Assembly: GCA_023428085.1 (NCBI GenBank) | Contig: JAEYZK010000100.1 | Coordinates: forward strand, 1 to 45,669 | Length of the DNA: 45,669 nt | Reading direction: 5' to 3' | Source of the DNA: Pseudomonadota bacterium | Lineage (GTDB): Bacteria; Myxococcota; Myxococcia; Myxococcales; Anaeromyxobacteraceae | Shown here: positions 1 through 8,347 of the stretch, one piece after another | Layout of the letters: every line of letters begins with the position of its first letter | How positions within the stretch are numbered: position 1 is the first letter of the stretch | Notes under the pieces: generated by a model | The model's input: the letters and a program-made list of their open reading frames with translations, nothing else | What the model was told of the DNA's origin: nothing | Database searches by the model: none | Position numbers and translations under genes: made by a program

Positions 1-777
1 GAGCCGGAACTGGCGCACCCCGCCCGCCGCGCCGCGCTCCTCCACCGCCTCGACGCCGGGGACCCCCCCGAGCGCCGCGCGCGGGTCGCCCTCCACCGAG
101 AGCAGCAGCCCCGCCTCCCGCTGCAGCTCGTCGAGCCGGGAGTCGAGCGCGAGCCGCCCGCCCCGCATGATGAGCACGCGCTGGCAGGTGGCCTGGACCT
201 CCTGGAGGATGTGCGTGGACACGATCACCGTCGCGCTCCGCGCCAGGTCGCGCACGATGTCGCGCATGTGCCGGATCTGGGTCGGGTCGAGGCCGTTGGT
301 GGGCTCGTCGAGGATCACGATCTCCGGATCGTGGAGCAGCGCCTGCGCGACGCCGACGCGCTGGCGGTAGCCGCGCGAGAGCGTCTGGAGCGGCGCGGTC
401 GCCCTGTCGGCGAGCGCCGTCCGCGCGATGGCCCGGGCCACGGCGGCGCGGCGCCGCTCGGCGGGCACGCCCTGGAGGCCGGCGCGGTACTCGAGGTAGT
501 CGAGGACCGGCATCTCCGGCCACGCCGGGCAGTTCTCCGGCAGGTACCCGATCTTCGCCTGGATCGCCCGGGTGTCCCGGCCCATCTCGAGGTCCCGCAC
601 GCGGATGGAGCCGCTCGTCGGCTCGAGCGAGCCGGTGAGCATCTTCATGATGGTGGTCTTCCCTGCTCCGTTGTGTCCGAGCAGGCCCACCACCTCGCCT
701 TGCCCGACCTCGAAAGAGACGTCGTCGACGGCCACGAGCTCGCCGTACCGACGCGTCAGGTTCGCGACCTTGATCAC
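1..777 (-). CDS. ABC transporter ATP-binding protein (3' end outside window)
   Basis: The reverse strand reads an ABC ATPase of the ABC-2/drug or gliding-type exporter class. It shows Walker A GHNGAGKTT, signature LSRGYRQR, Walker B EIVILDEP and the H-loop STHIL, all in canonical order. It would energise export by a separate permease, which is not in the window and probably follows beyond the left edge. The chosen start is a GTG at 777, because GGAGG lies at the right distance upstream (complement of 781-789). All 259 visible codons are open to the window edge, so the C-terminus is missing. The gene follows hflC on the same strand after about 280 bases and may have its own promoter. The family is certain; the substrate is unknown. 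Confidence 0.93.
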   Translation of the reverse strand, partial: MIKVANLTRRYGELVAVDDVSFEVGQGEVVGLLGHNGAGKTTIMKMLTGSLEPTSGSIRVRDLEMGRDTRAIQAKIGYLPENCPAWPEMPVLDYLEYRAGLQGVPAERRRAAVARAIARTALADRATAPLQTLSRGYRQRVGVAQALLHDPEIVILDEPTNGLDPTQIRHMRDIVRDLARSATVIVSTHILQEVQATCQRVLIMRGGRLALDSRLDELQREAGLLLSVEGDPRAALGGVPGVEAVEERGAAGGVRQFRL

Positions 778-1057
778 GCGTCACCCTCCGTCACGGACGC
801 CTCGCCTCCGGGGAGGTGCTTCGGACCACGGGCACACCTCTCCCCAGGCGTCCTGGTTTGGTTCTTCGACACCGCCGAACAACGTTCCCGGCCAGCCGAT
901 TCCGCCGGCGGACGGGCGGGCGAACGCCCTCCACGGTCCGGACCAGTAAGGCTTCCTCGCGACCTGGCAAATCGGCCGGGCTGCGGCAGGTTGCCGCGGT
1001 CACCCGGGCCGAGGCGCCCCGGCGAGATCCACGACGCGACGGCTCAGCCCGGGTCGC
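778..1057. other. Spacer between hflC and the ABC ATPase gene
   Basis: No convincing gene is seen. Short open frames here are GC-driven. Two perfect short palindromes occur, TCCGCCGGCGGA at 901-912 and GGTCCGGACC at 935-944. They could be operator sites for the ABC gene, but such palindromes are also expected by chance in DNA this rich in G and C. Confidence 0.4.
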
Positions 1058-1993
1058 TCAAGGGCGCTTTCCTGAGCTCTTCAGGTAGCGGAGCACGTCG
1101 CTGTCCGTGCCGAGGAAGAGCGAGGACGACCCGTCCACCGTGGTCCGGTAGACCTCCATGGATCGGAGGAACTGGTAGAACTCCGGATCCTGCCCGAAGG
1201 CGCGGGTGTAGATCTGCGCCGCCTCCGCGTCGCCCTTGCCCTTGAGCTCCTGGGCCTTCCGGTACGCCTCGGACTCGATCGCCTTGAGCTCGCGATCCTT
1301 CCGCCCGCGGATCTCCGCGGCGCGGCCCTGGCCCTCCGAGCGCGAGCGCTCGGCGATGCGGCGCCGCTCCGAGATCATCCGCTCGAACACCTTCACCTGG
1401 ACCTCGTCGACGTAGTTGATCCGCTTGATCTGCACGTCGACGAGCTCGACGCCGAACTCGGACACGACCGCGGAGGCGCGCTCGAGGATGCGGCGCGTGA
1501 GCCGGTCCCGGCCGAGGTTGACCTGCTCGGCGGGGGTGCTCCCCGTGGTGTCACCCGCCTCGTCGTCCTCGAACACGCGGTTCGTCGGGCGGACCGCCTC
1601 GATGAGGTTGAAGCTGGCGATGGCGTTCCGGGTCTCGCCGTCGATGATGTCGTCGAGCCGCGACTGCGCGGTCCGCTCGTCGCGCATGCGCTGGAAGAAG
1701 AGCAGCGGGTCGGAGATCCGCCAGCGCGCGAACGTGTCCACCCAGATGTACTTCTTGTCCTTCGTCGGGATCTGGTTCGGGTCGCCGGTCCACTCCAGCC
1801 AGCGCTTCTCGAACCGGTTGACCGTGTCGGCCAGCGGGAGCTTGAAGTGGAGCCCGGGCTCGGTGACCGGCGCGCCGCGCGGCTCGCCGAACCGGGTGAT
1901 CACGGCCTGCTCGGTCTCGTCGAGGGTGTAGACGGCGCAGCCGCTCGTCGCGGCCGCGGCGAGGGCGAGCATCGGGAGGAGGAGGCGCTTCAT
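1058..1993 (-). CDS. hflC: HflC-type SPFH/prohibitin membrane protein
   Basis: This 311-residue protein matches HflC, which with HflK forms a periplasm-facing SPFH cage around the FtsH protease and modulates membrane-protein turnover. Visible signs are an N-terminal hydrophobic segment, the SPFH start (residues ~25-45, ETEQAVITRFGEP), a central domain with FARWRISDPLLFF, and the long charged helix rich in R/E/A (about 210-265) typical of the cage wall. It starts with ATG at 1993 inside the end of hflK (4-base ATGA overlap), so the two are translationally coupled. Unusually, the N-terminal hydrophobic stretch ends in ATSGCAVY, resembling a weak lipobox, where HflC normally keeps an uncleaved anchor. 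Identification is strong; lipidation is only a possibility. Confidence 0.93.
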   Translation of the reverse strand: MKRLLLPMLALAAAATSGCAVYTLDETEQAVITRFGEPRGAPVTEPGLHFKLPLADTVNRFEKRWLEWTGDPNQIPTKDKKYIWVDTFARWRISDPLLFFQRMRDERTAQSRLDDIIDGETRNAIASFNLIEAVRPTNRVFEDDEAGDTTGSTPAEQVNLGRDRLTRRILERASAVVSEFGVELVDVQIKRINYVDEVQVKVFERMISERRRIAERSRSEGQGRAAEIRGRKDRELKAIESEAYRKAQELKGKGDAEAAQIYTRAFGQDPEFYQFLRSMEVYRTTVDGSSSLFLGTDSDVLRYLKSSGKRP

Positions 1994-3057
1994 CGCGAGG
2001 CTCCTTCCGCGGCGGCGGTGGTGGCCGCCTTCTCGCGCGGGGCGGGGTCCATGTTCAGGATCGGGGTCATGCCGCGGAGGGTCTCGTCGACGATCACCTT
2101 CTGGCCGGCCCGCGGCATCACCTCCGCGATCATCTCGAGGTAGAGGCGCCGGCGGGTGACGTCGGGGCTCTTCCGGTACTCGTCGTAGATGGAGAGGAAC
2201 CGCTGCGCCTCGCCGCGCGCCCGGTTCACGCGCTCGATGGCGTAGCCCTCCGCGGCGCGGAGCGCCTGCTCCGCCTCGCCGCGCGCCCGGGGGATGGCCT
2301 TGTTCAGCTCGGCCTGCGCCTCGTTGATGGCGCGCTCCTTCTCCTGGATGGCCTCGTTCACCTCGTTGAACGAGGGCTTCACCGGGTCGGGCGGGTTCAC
2401 GTCCTGGAGGACCACCTGCTGGATGTCGACCCCGGCGCTGTACCGATCCGCGAGCGCCTGGAGCGCCTCCTTGGCCTCGGTCGCGACCTTCTGGCGCCCC
2501 GTGGTCAGGACCTCGTTGACCGAGTGGTCGCCGACGACCGATCGCATCGCGGCCTCGGAGAGCGAGCCCAGCGTGTCCTCGACGTTCCGGACCCGGAACA
2601 GGTAGGCGTACGGGTCCTTGATCTTGAACTGCACGATCCACTCGACCACCGCGACGTTCAGGTCGCCCGTGAGCATCAGCGACTCGCGGTTCAGCTCGTT
2701 CGTGGCCGCGCGGTACGCCGACCGGACGTCGGCGCGCGTGGTCCGGAAGCCGAACTCCATCTTGAGCTGCCGCTGCACCGGCACCTTGTCCACCCGGTCG
2801 ATCCCGAAGGGGATCCGGAAGTGGGGCCCCGGCGCGCTCGTGCCCACGTACTTCCCGAGCCGCCGGACGACGCCGACCTCGTCCGGCTCGACCTGGTAGT
2901 AGGACGTCAGCGCGCCCACCACGGCGAGCAGGAGCGCGACGACGAGCAGGGCGGGGCCCTTGCCCCCACCCTTGAAGCGCGCGCGGAGCGCGCGGATGAG
3001 ATCTTCCGGCGAGCTTCCGCCGTCACCACCGCGAAGGACGTCGGGGTTCCACGCCAT
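1990..3057 (-). CDS. hflK: HflK-type SPFH/prohibitin membrane protein
   Basis: HflK partner of HflC in the FtsH-regulating complex. The 355-residue product has a short Gly-rich cytoplasmic lead, one transmembrane segment at about residues 38-58, then the SPFH signature (VEPDEVGVVRRLGKYV, GPHFRIPFGID). After the SPFH domain come the diagnostic VVLQDVNPPDPVKPSFNEV and a long Ala/Glu/Arg helix. The ATG at 3057 is preferred over a TTG two codons upstream because GGAG (complement of 3065-3068) sits 7 bases before it. It is the first gene of the hflK-hflC pair and overlaps hflC by four bases. The E. coli protein is longer mainly through extra Gly/Pro-rich N-terminal sequence that is shortened here. 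Confidence 0.95.
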   Translation of the reverse strand: MAWNPDVLRGGDGGSSPEDLIRALRARFKGGGKGPALLVVALLLAVVGALTSYYQVEPDEVGVVRRLGKYVGTSAPGPHFRIPFGIDRVDKVPVQRQLKMEFGFRTTRADVRSAYRAATNELNRESLMLTGDLNVAVVEWIVQFKIKDPYAYLFRVRNVEDTLGSLSEAAMRSVVGDHSVNEVLTTGRQKVATEAKEALQALADRYSAGVDIQQVVLQDVNPPDPVKPSFNEVNEAIQEKERAINEAQAELNKAIPRARGEAEQALRAAEGYAIERVNRARGEAQRFLSIYDEYRKSPDVTRRRLYLEMIAEVMPRAGQKVIVDETLRGMTPILNMDPAPREKAATTAAAEGASR

Positions 3058-3087
3058 GGGCAAGCTCCAGGACGACGGGTGAAGAAG

Positions 3088-3438
3088 CTAGGTGCGGGAG
3101 ACGCCGGCGTCCCGCGCGTGCGCCGGGGCGACGTCGCGGGGCCGCTCGCGCCCCTCGCGCAGGGCGCGCAGCTCGGCGCGGAGCCTCCGGACCCGGAGCA
3201 CGATCGCGGCGGTCGCGAGCAGCGGGAGTGCTCCGAGGATCAGGGCGGCGACCGCACCGCTCGCGGCGAGCGCGACCGAGAGCGTCACCAGCCCCACGAT
3301 GACGCCGAAGGACGCCGCGAAGGTGAGCGCCGCGATCCGATTGCAGAGCGGGGCGAGGTCGTCGGCCGCCGCGACGTCCTGCGCCGGGCGGTCCGCGGGG
3401 GTGATTCCGGGATGCTGCTTCGAGTGTGCCTTCGCCAT
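3088..3438 (-). CDS. Small two-helix membrane protein, unknown function
   Basis: A 116-residue protein with a polar, His/Gln-containing N-terminus (MAKAHSKQHPGITPAD). Two adjacent hydrophobic Ala/Leu/Val-rich segments follow at about 35-60 and 63-82, then a basic, Arg-rich cytoplasmic tail (LRVRRLRAELRALREGRER). It starts at ATG 3438 with a strong GGAGGGAC ribosome site just upstream (complement of 3441-3448). It lies 30 bases upstream of hflK on the same strand, so it is probably the first gene of that operon. I do not recognise a family. The longer open frame continuing upstream runs antisense through the histidine kinase and is not the gene. Confidence 0.7.
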   Translation of the reverse strand: MAKAHSKQHPGITPADRPAQDVAAADDLAPLCNRIAALTFAASFGVIVGLVTLSVALAASGAVAALILGALPLLATAAIVLRVRRLRAELRALREGRERPRDVAPAHARDAGVSRT

Positions 3439-3798
3439 GGGTCCCTCCAGGGTGGAGCAGGCGGCGGCTCGCCCTGTACGGGTCCGCTCCGGCGAGCACC
3501 TTGCCGGACTTCGCGCGGCGCCGGGAGCGCAAGCCTTCGCCTCGCCACGCGGTCCAGGCGCACGCGGCGCCCGGACTCCTCGTGGAGCGGCGGCCCGACC
3601 GCTCCGTTCACCTGCGGCGTGGACACGCCGCACCCATGACTCCCCGCATCTACCGGCGCGGAGGCCCGGAGTCAATGCAACCGGTCGGAGCGCCGGGCGT
3701 CGGTCCCCGGGTCGCGCGGACCCGTTGCACCGCGTATTCGCGGCCGAAGGATGGAGTGAGGGGGCAGGGGGCGGTGCCGTGTGCCCCGGAGACCAGGC
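3439..3798. promoter_or_regulatory. Divergent intergenic region with a perfect inverted repeat
   Basis: This 360-base gap separates a reverse operon (small membrane protein-hflK-hflC) from the forward hybrid kinase gene, so it should hold both promoters. I see no coding sequence. The clearest structure is a perfect 9-bp inverted repeat with a 2-base centre at 3613-3632 (TGCGGCGTG-GA-CACGCCGCA), which would suit a dimeric regulator. No convincing -35/-10 pair could be picked by eye. Confidence 0.5.
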
Positions 3799-5826
3799 AT
3801 GGGGACGTTCGCGTGGCGGCCCGTCGCGGAGACGAGCTGGAGTCGGTGGATCCGGCGCCCGCTCCGGCTCCGTCTTCCCTCGCGCCTCCATCGCGCCGCC
3901 GCGGCGCTCTCGTCCGTGCTCCTGCCCTTCGTCGCGACCGCATCCGCAGCCGCGGTGCAGTACCTCGTGCTGCCGCACCCGGAGGTGGCTCCCTTCGTCT
4001 TCTTCTTCCCCGCGGTGGCGATCGTCGCGTGGCGCTCCGGTCGCGGCGCCGGGCTGCTGACGGTCCTCTCGTCGGCGATCACCGCCAACTGGCTCTTCAT
4101 CCGGCCGTACGGCGCCCTGAAGGCCTCCGGGGGCGAGCTCCTGGCGACGATCCTGTTCGTCGTGGGCGCGGCCCCCGTCGCGCTCCTCTGCGGCGCGCTC
4201 CGGCAGCGGCTCCTCGTCGCCCAGCGCGCGTCGGTCCAGCTCGCCGCGCAGGCGGCGCTCCTCGAGCGGTCCGCCGTGGCCGCGCGCGAGGCCGAGGCGC
4301 GGTTCCGCTCGCTCGCCGAGAACTCGCCCGAGCTCATCGCGCGCTTCGACCCGACCCTGCGCCACCTCTACGCCAACGCGGCGGCGCTGCGCGCGACGGG
4401 CCTTCGGCCCGACGAGATCGTCGGGAGGACGAACGCCCAGCTCGGGCTCCCTCCCCACCTCACCGCGCTCTGGGAGGCGCACCTCCGCCGCGTGTTCGCG
4501 TCCGGCGCGCCGCAGGGGATGGAGTTCGAGCTCTCCGGGCCCGAGGGGCCGCGGTTCTTCGAGTCGCGCCTCGTCCCCGAGCACGACGATGGACGGGTCG
4601 GCTCGGTCCTGGCGACGACCCGCGACGTGACCCGACGCAAGCAGATCGAGCTGGCGCTCCTCCGCGCCACCGAGGCGCTCGCCGAGAGCGATCGCAGGAA
4701 GAGCGAGTTCCTCGGCGTGCTCTCGCACGAGCTCCGGAACCCGCTCGCCCCGATCCGGAACAGCCTCTACGTCGTGTCCCGGAGCGTCCCCGGCTCCGAG
4801 CAGCACCGCCGCGGGCTGGCGGTCATCGAGCGCCAGGTCGCGCAGCTCCATCGGCTCGTGGACGACCTCCTCGACGTCACGCGCATCACGCGGGGCAAGA
4901 TCCACATCGCGCGCAAGCGGGTGGACCTGGTCCGGCTCGCGCGCAACATCGTCGAGGATCAGCAGGCGCTCTTCCAGCGGAACGGGATCGGGCTGGAGCT
5001 TCGCGCGGCGGACGAGGAGCTGCACGTCCTCGCCGACGAGGCCCGGCTCGCCCAGATCGTCGGGAACCTCCTCCAGAACGCCGCCAAGTTCTCGCCCCCG
5101 GGGGCGCGCGCCACCGTCACGGTCCGCCGCGCGGACGCCGCGATGGCGGAGCTCTCCGTCGAGGACACGGGGCGCGGCATCGCGCCGGAGGTCCTCCCGC
5201 GGCTGTTCCAGCCGTTCGTGCAGGCGGAGCAGTCGCTCGACCGGAGCATGGGCGGGCTCGGCCTCGGGCTCGCGCTCGTCAAGGGGCTCGTCGAGCTCCA
5301 GGGCGGGACGGTGACGGCGCACAGCGCGGGCGCGGGGAAGGGCGCGCGGTTCACCGTGTCGATCCCGCGCGAGCGGCGCCGGCGGCCACGGCCCACCGTC
5401 GCGCCGCCGCCGCCGCCGCCTCCGGCCTCCGCGGCGCGGCGCGTCCTCGTCATCGAGGACAACGCGGACGCCGCGGTGACCCTCCAGGAGGCGCTCGAGC
5501 TCCAGGGGCACGCGGTCGAGCTCGCGTTCACGGGCGTGGACGGCGTCGCGCGCGCGCGCGCGTCGCGCCCCGACGTGATCGTCTGCGACATCGGGCTCCC
5601 CGGCCTGAACGGCTTCGAGGTCGCCCGCACGCTGCGCGGCGAGCCGGCGCTCGCGTCCACCACGTTCATCGCGCTGAGCGGGTACGCGCTGGCCGAGGAC
5701 GTCGAGAAGGCGCGGACCGCGGGGTTCGACGTCCACCTCCCGAAGCCGGCGGACCTCGAGGAGCTGCAGCGGACGATCGTGGGTGCGCCCGGGCACGCGG
5801 GCCCGGCGTCGATCGCACCGGCCTGA
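3799..5826 (+). CDS. Membrane-bound hybrid histidine kinase (DUF4118-PAS-HisKA-HATPase-REC)
   Basis: This 675-residue sensor kinase has four predicted membrane helices at about 35-137 resembling the KdpD-type DUF4118 unit (PFVFFFPAVAIVAW, NWLFI). A PAS domain follows (about 165-290). HisKA has the H-box SHELRNPLAPIRN with phospho-acceptor His310. The HATPase has an N box (NLLQNAAKFSPPG) and G boxes (DTGRGIAP, GGLGLGLALV). A C-terminal receiver domain (RRVLVIEDN) carries phospho-acceptor Asp597 in CDIGLPGLNG and Lys in LPKPAD. A proline run (PPPPPPP) links kinase and receiver. ATG 3799 is preferred over GTG 3781 because GGAG lies 7 bases upstream. No partner regulator is adjacent, so the target is unknown; signal passes at least to its own receiver domain. 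Confidence 0.93.
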   Translation: MGTFAWRPVAETSWSRWIRRPLRLRLPSRLHRAAAALSSVLLPFVATASAAAVQYLVLPHPEVAPFVFFFPAVAIVAWRSGRGAGLLTVLSSAITANWLFIRPYGALKASGGELLATILFVVGAAPVALLCGALRQRLLVAQRASVQLAAQAALLERSAVAAREAEARFRSLAENSPELIARFDPTLRHLYANAAALRATGLRPDEIVGRTNAQLGLPPHLTALWEAHLRRVFASGAPQGMEFELSGPEGPRFFESRLVPEHDDGRVGSVLATTRDVTRRKQIELALLRATEALAESDRRKSEFLGVLSHELRNPLAPIRNSLYVVSRSVPGSEQHRRGLAVIERQVAQLHRLVDDLLDVTRITRGKIHIARKRVDLVRLARNIVEDQQALFQRNGIGLELRAADEELHVLADEARLAQIVGNLLQNAAKFSPPGARATVTVRRADAAMAELSVEDTGRGIAPEVLPRLFQPFVQAEQSLDRSMGGLGLGLALVKGLVELQGGTVTAHSAGAGKGARFTVSIPRERRRRPRPTVAPPPPPPPASAARRVLVIEDNADAAVTLQEALELQGHAVELAFTGVDGVARARASRPDVIVCDIGLPGLNGFEVARTLRGEPALASTTFIALSGYALAEDVEKARTAGFDVHLPKPADLEELQRTIVGAPGHAGPASIAPA

Positions 5827-5887
5827 CTCCATCGGAGGAGCGCGTGCGGTCGCGGCGCGCGCCGCGGCGGCCCACCAGACTTCGGGG

Positions 5888-6340
5888 ATGAACCCGCTCT
5901 CCGTCTCGCCCGCGCGGCTCCGGCGGCTCCGGAGGATCACGCTCGCGCTCCCCGAGGCGATCGAGCAGGAGGCGTGGGGCGATCCGACCTGGCGCGTCCG
6001 CGGGAAGATCTTCGCGATGCAGAAGGGCAATCATGCCGGCGGCCGGCCGTCGCTCTGGGTGAAGGCGGCGCCGGGGGAGCAGGCGACGATGGTGGAGGCC
6101 CGGCCGGACCTGTACTTCGTGCCGCCGTACGTCGGTCCGCGCGGCTGGGTCGGCATCCACCTGGACGGCGAGGTCGACTGGGCCGCGCTCGAGGAGGCGG
6201 TGCACGAGAGCTACCGGCTCATCGCCCCCCGGCGGCTCGGCGGAGCCGCGTCGGGGAGACCAGCGAGCCTTCGCCCGCGAAGGAGCTCCAGCGCCGGACC
6301 GCGGCCACCCTCCGCGCGCGCGCCGCGCCGCGCGCGGTGA
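5888..6340 (+). CDS. MmcQ/YjbR-like protein
   Basis: Residues 1-120 match the small MmcQ/YjbR family (cyt-DNA-binding-like fold). Signs are RRITLALPEAIEQEAWG near the start, a Trp-containing core WRVRGKIFAM, the LWVKAAPGEQ strand, YFVPPYVGPRGWVGIHL, and the terminal helix EEAVHESYRLIAPRRL. The role is unsettled in the family. It begins at ATG 5888, 62 bases after the hybrid kinase, with only a weak GGGG ribosome site. After about residue 120, where family members end, a 30-residue tail rich in Ser, Arg and Pro continues to the stop. Such a tail looks like a run-on reading frame and may reflect loss of the original stop. Confidence 0.78.
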   Translation: MNPLSVSPARLRRLRRITLALPEAIEQEAWGDPTWRVRGKIFAMQKGNHAGGRPSLWVKAAPGEQATMVEARPDLYFVPPYVGPRGWVGIHLDGEVDWAALEEAVHESYRLIAPRRLGGAASGRPASLRPRRSSSAGPRPPSARAPRRAR

Positions 6341-6440
6341 ACGCGTGCAGGCCGTCGTCGTCGTCGCCATCCTGAGCTCGAGGCATGAGCCCGCCGCGGC
6401 GAGAGCGCGGCGGCGTGCCGTCCAGCCGGCAGGAGGAGCG

Positions 6441-7553
6441 ATGAAGATCCAGGCCCTCGTCGTGGAGAGGAAGGACGCGCCCTTCGAGCTGCAGGAGCTC
6501 GAGCTCGGGGAGCCGGGGCGGGGCGAGGCGCTCGTCCGCATCGTGGCGAGCGGCGTCTGCCACACCGACGCGATCACGCGCGCCGGCGACATGCCGATGC
6601 CGTTCCCGGCGGTGCTCGGCCACGAGGGCGCGGCGATCGTCGAGCGGGTCGGCGAAGGGGTCACGCGGGTCGCGCCCGGCGACGCGGTCGTCATCGGGTG
6701 GCCGTCCTGCGGCGAGTGCCGCAACTGCCTGGACGGCCAGCCTCGCTACTGCCTGCGCACGGGCGACGCGCTGGTGTCCGGCCGGCGCTTCAAGGGCGAG
6801 CTGCGCGGCGCGAGCGCGTACGCGCGGGGCGGCCGCCCGATGAACGGGCACTTCTTCGGCCAGTCCTCCTTCGCCACGCACTCCGTCGTCACGGCGGACG
6901 CCCTCGTGAAGGTCCCGCCCGGCGTGCCCCTCGAGGCCCTGGGGCCGCTCGCGTGTGGGTTCGGCACGGGCGCCGGCGCGGTGCTCAACGAGGCGCGGCC
7001 GCGCCTCGGCGACTCCGTGCTCGTCGCGGGGGTCGGCGCCGTCGGGCTCGCCGCGATCATGGCCGCGCGCAACTCCGGCGTGACGAAGATCATCGCCGCC
7101 GACGTCCACGACAGCCGGCTCGCGCTGGCGCAGGAGTTCGGAGCGACGCACACCTTCAACTCGCGGTCGGTCGACTTCGTCGAGGGGGTCGAGCGGATCA
7201 CGGGCTCGACGGTGGACTTCGCCCTCGACTGCACGGGCGTCATCGCCGTGATCGAGAAGCTCGCCGGGACGGTGGGAATGCTCGGCACGCTCGTCCTCGT
7301 CGGCGGCGCCCCCGCGGGTGCGCGCTTCTCGCTCGACCACCTCACGACGCTCTGGGGCAAGCGCGTGACCGGCGTGCTCGGCGGGGGTGGACGGACGGGG
7401 CAGCTCATCCCGGCGCTCGTGGACCTCCACACCCAGGGCCGCTTTCCGTTCGAGCGGCTCGTCCAGTACTACCCTCTCGGCGAGATCGAGCGGGCGCTCG
7501 AGGACTCGCGTTCCGGCCGCGTCGTGAAGCCCATCCTGCGGGTCGGGGAGTAG
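6441..7553 (+). CDS. Zinc-dependent NAD alcohol dehydrogenase (aryl-alcohol dehydrogenase-like)
   Basis: A 370-residue medium-chain dehydrogenase that should oxidise an alcohol to an aldehyde with NAD. Catalytic zinc ligands are Cys40 (GVCHTD), His61-Glu62 (GHEG) and Cys172 (ACGFGTGAG). The structural zinc lobe is complete (Cys90, 93, 96, 104). The Rossmann motif is GVGAVG at 197-202, and Asp221 after the second strand (IIAADVHD) indicates NAD rather than NADP. Overall spacing is like benzyl/aryl-alcohol dehydrogenases, although the substrate cannot be read from sequence. ATG 6441 is preceded by AGGAGGAG at ideal distance. It stands alone on the forward strand and converges with the MgtC gene. 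Confidence 0.93.
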   Translation: MKIQALVVERKDAPFELQELELGEPGRGEALVRIVASGVCHTDAITRAGDMPMPFPAVLGHEGAAIVERVGEGVTRVAPGDAVVIGWPSCGECRNCLDGQPRYCLRTGDALVSGRRFKGELRGASAYARGGRPMNGHFFGQSSFATHSVVTADALVKVPPGVPLEALGPLACGFGTGAGAVLNEARPRLGDSVLVAGVGAVGLAAIMAARNSGVTKIIAADVHDSRLALAQEFGATHTFNSRSVDFVEGVERITGSTVDFALDCTGVIAVIEKLAGTVGMLGTLVLVGGAPAGARFSLDHLTTLWGKRVTGVLGGGGRTGQLIPALVDLHTQGRFPFERLVQYYPLGEIERALEDSRSGRVVKPILRVGE

Positions 7554-7602
7554 CCCCGCGCTGCGCGCCGGCGCGGTCCTCCCCCTCGAGCGCGTGCACG
7601 TC

Positions 7603-7621
7603 GCGCGCGAAGGCCGCGCGC
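7603..7621. terminator. Possible bidirectional hairpin between convergent genes
   Basis: GCGCGCG-AAGGC-CGCGCGC forms a perfect 7-bp stem with a 5-base loop in the 104-base gap between the convergent alcohol dehydrogenase and MgtC genes. There is no T-run on either side, so intrinsic termination is not assured. Confidence 0.3.
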
Positions 7622-7657
7622 CTGCGTGAGACGGATCCTCGCGGCGACCACGGGAGA

Positions 7658-8347
7658 TCAGGCCGCGGACTGCTGGATCCGGAACTCGCGCACCTCGGGG
7701 AGCGCGACGAGCGCGCGCGCGAGGCGGCCGAGGTTCCTGGCGTCGGTCGTACGGATCACCATGCGGTACTCGAAGAACGCGCGATCGTCGGTCATGCCGT
7801 AGCTGACGTTCGAGATGCGGAAGCCGTGCTGCTCGAGCAGCGCGCGGATCTCCGCCTCGGGGACGATGGCGTCGCGCCCGAGCCTCAGGACGTAGTTGGC
7901 GTACAGGTTCACGGGGAGGAGCGCCTCGATCCAGCGGAACCCCGCGAGCACGCCCAGCGTCGTGACGGTGGTGGCCGTCGCCAGCAGGTGGAGCCCCGCG
8001 CCCATGAGGATCCCGATGGCCGCCGTGATCCAGATGGAGGCTGCGGTCGTGAGCCCACGGAGCGTCAGCCCCTCCTTGAAGATGACCCCTGCTCCCAGGA
8101 ACCCGACCCCGGTCACGATCCCCTGGGCCATCCGGGTGGGGTCGAGGCGGACGGCCTCGCCGGCGCCGGGGTACAGCGCCGGTGCGTACGCGGAGAGCAG
8201 CATGAGGACGCTCGACGACACGCAGACGAGCGCGTGCGTGCGGAACCCCGCAGGGCGGCCGTGGTAGCTCCGCTCGATCCCGATCATTCCTCCGGCGAGG
8301 AGCGGCGCCAGGAGATGCATCAGGAGGTCCGTCGCGGTGATGTGCAC
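7658..8347 (-). CDS. MgtC/SapB family membrane protein
   Basis: A 229-residue inner-membrane protein of the MgtC/SapB family. The hallmark motifs are present: GGMIGIERSYHGRPAGFRTH near the N-terminus, then MAQGIVTGVGFLGAGVIF, TTAASIWITAAIGILMGAG and a soluble C-terminal ACT-like part (about 145-229). There are about four to five membrane helices in the first 140 residues. MgtC proteins are tied to Mg2+ limitation and to inhibition of F-type ATP synthase in pathogens; family members in soil bacteria are less understood. The start is GTG 8347 with GGAG (complement of 8357-8360) upstream. Its 5' end overlaps the preceding small membrane gene by 28 bases, so the two are probably co-translated. 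Confidence 0.92.
   Translation of the reverse strand: MHITATDLLMHLLAPLLAGGMIGIERSYHGRPAGFRTHALVCVSSSVLMLLSAYAPALYPGAGEAVRLDPTRMAQGIVTGVGFLGAGVIFKEGLTLRGLTTAASIWITAAIGILMGAGLHLLATATTVTTLGVLAGFRWIEALLPVNLYANYVLRLGRDAIVPEAEIRALLEQHGFRISNVSYGMTDDRAFFEYRMVIRTTDARNLGRLARALVALPEVREFRIQQSAA

Noticed and set aside
3439..6030. Extension of the small membrane protein frame to 980 codons
   Set aside because: The upstream part runs antisense through the histidine kinase; the real start is ATG 3438 with a strong ribosome site.
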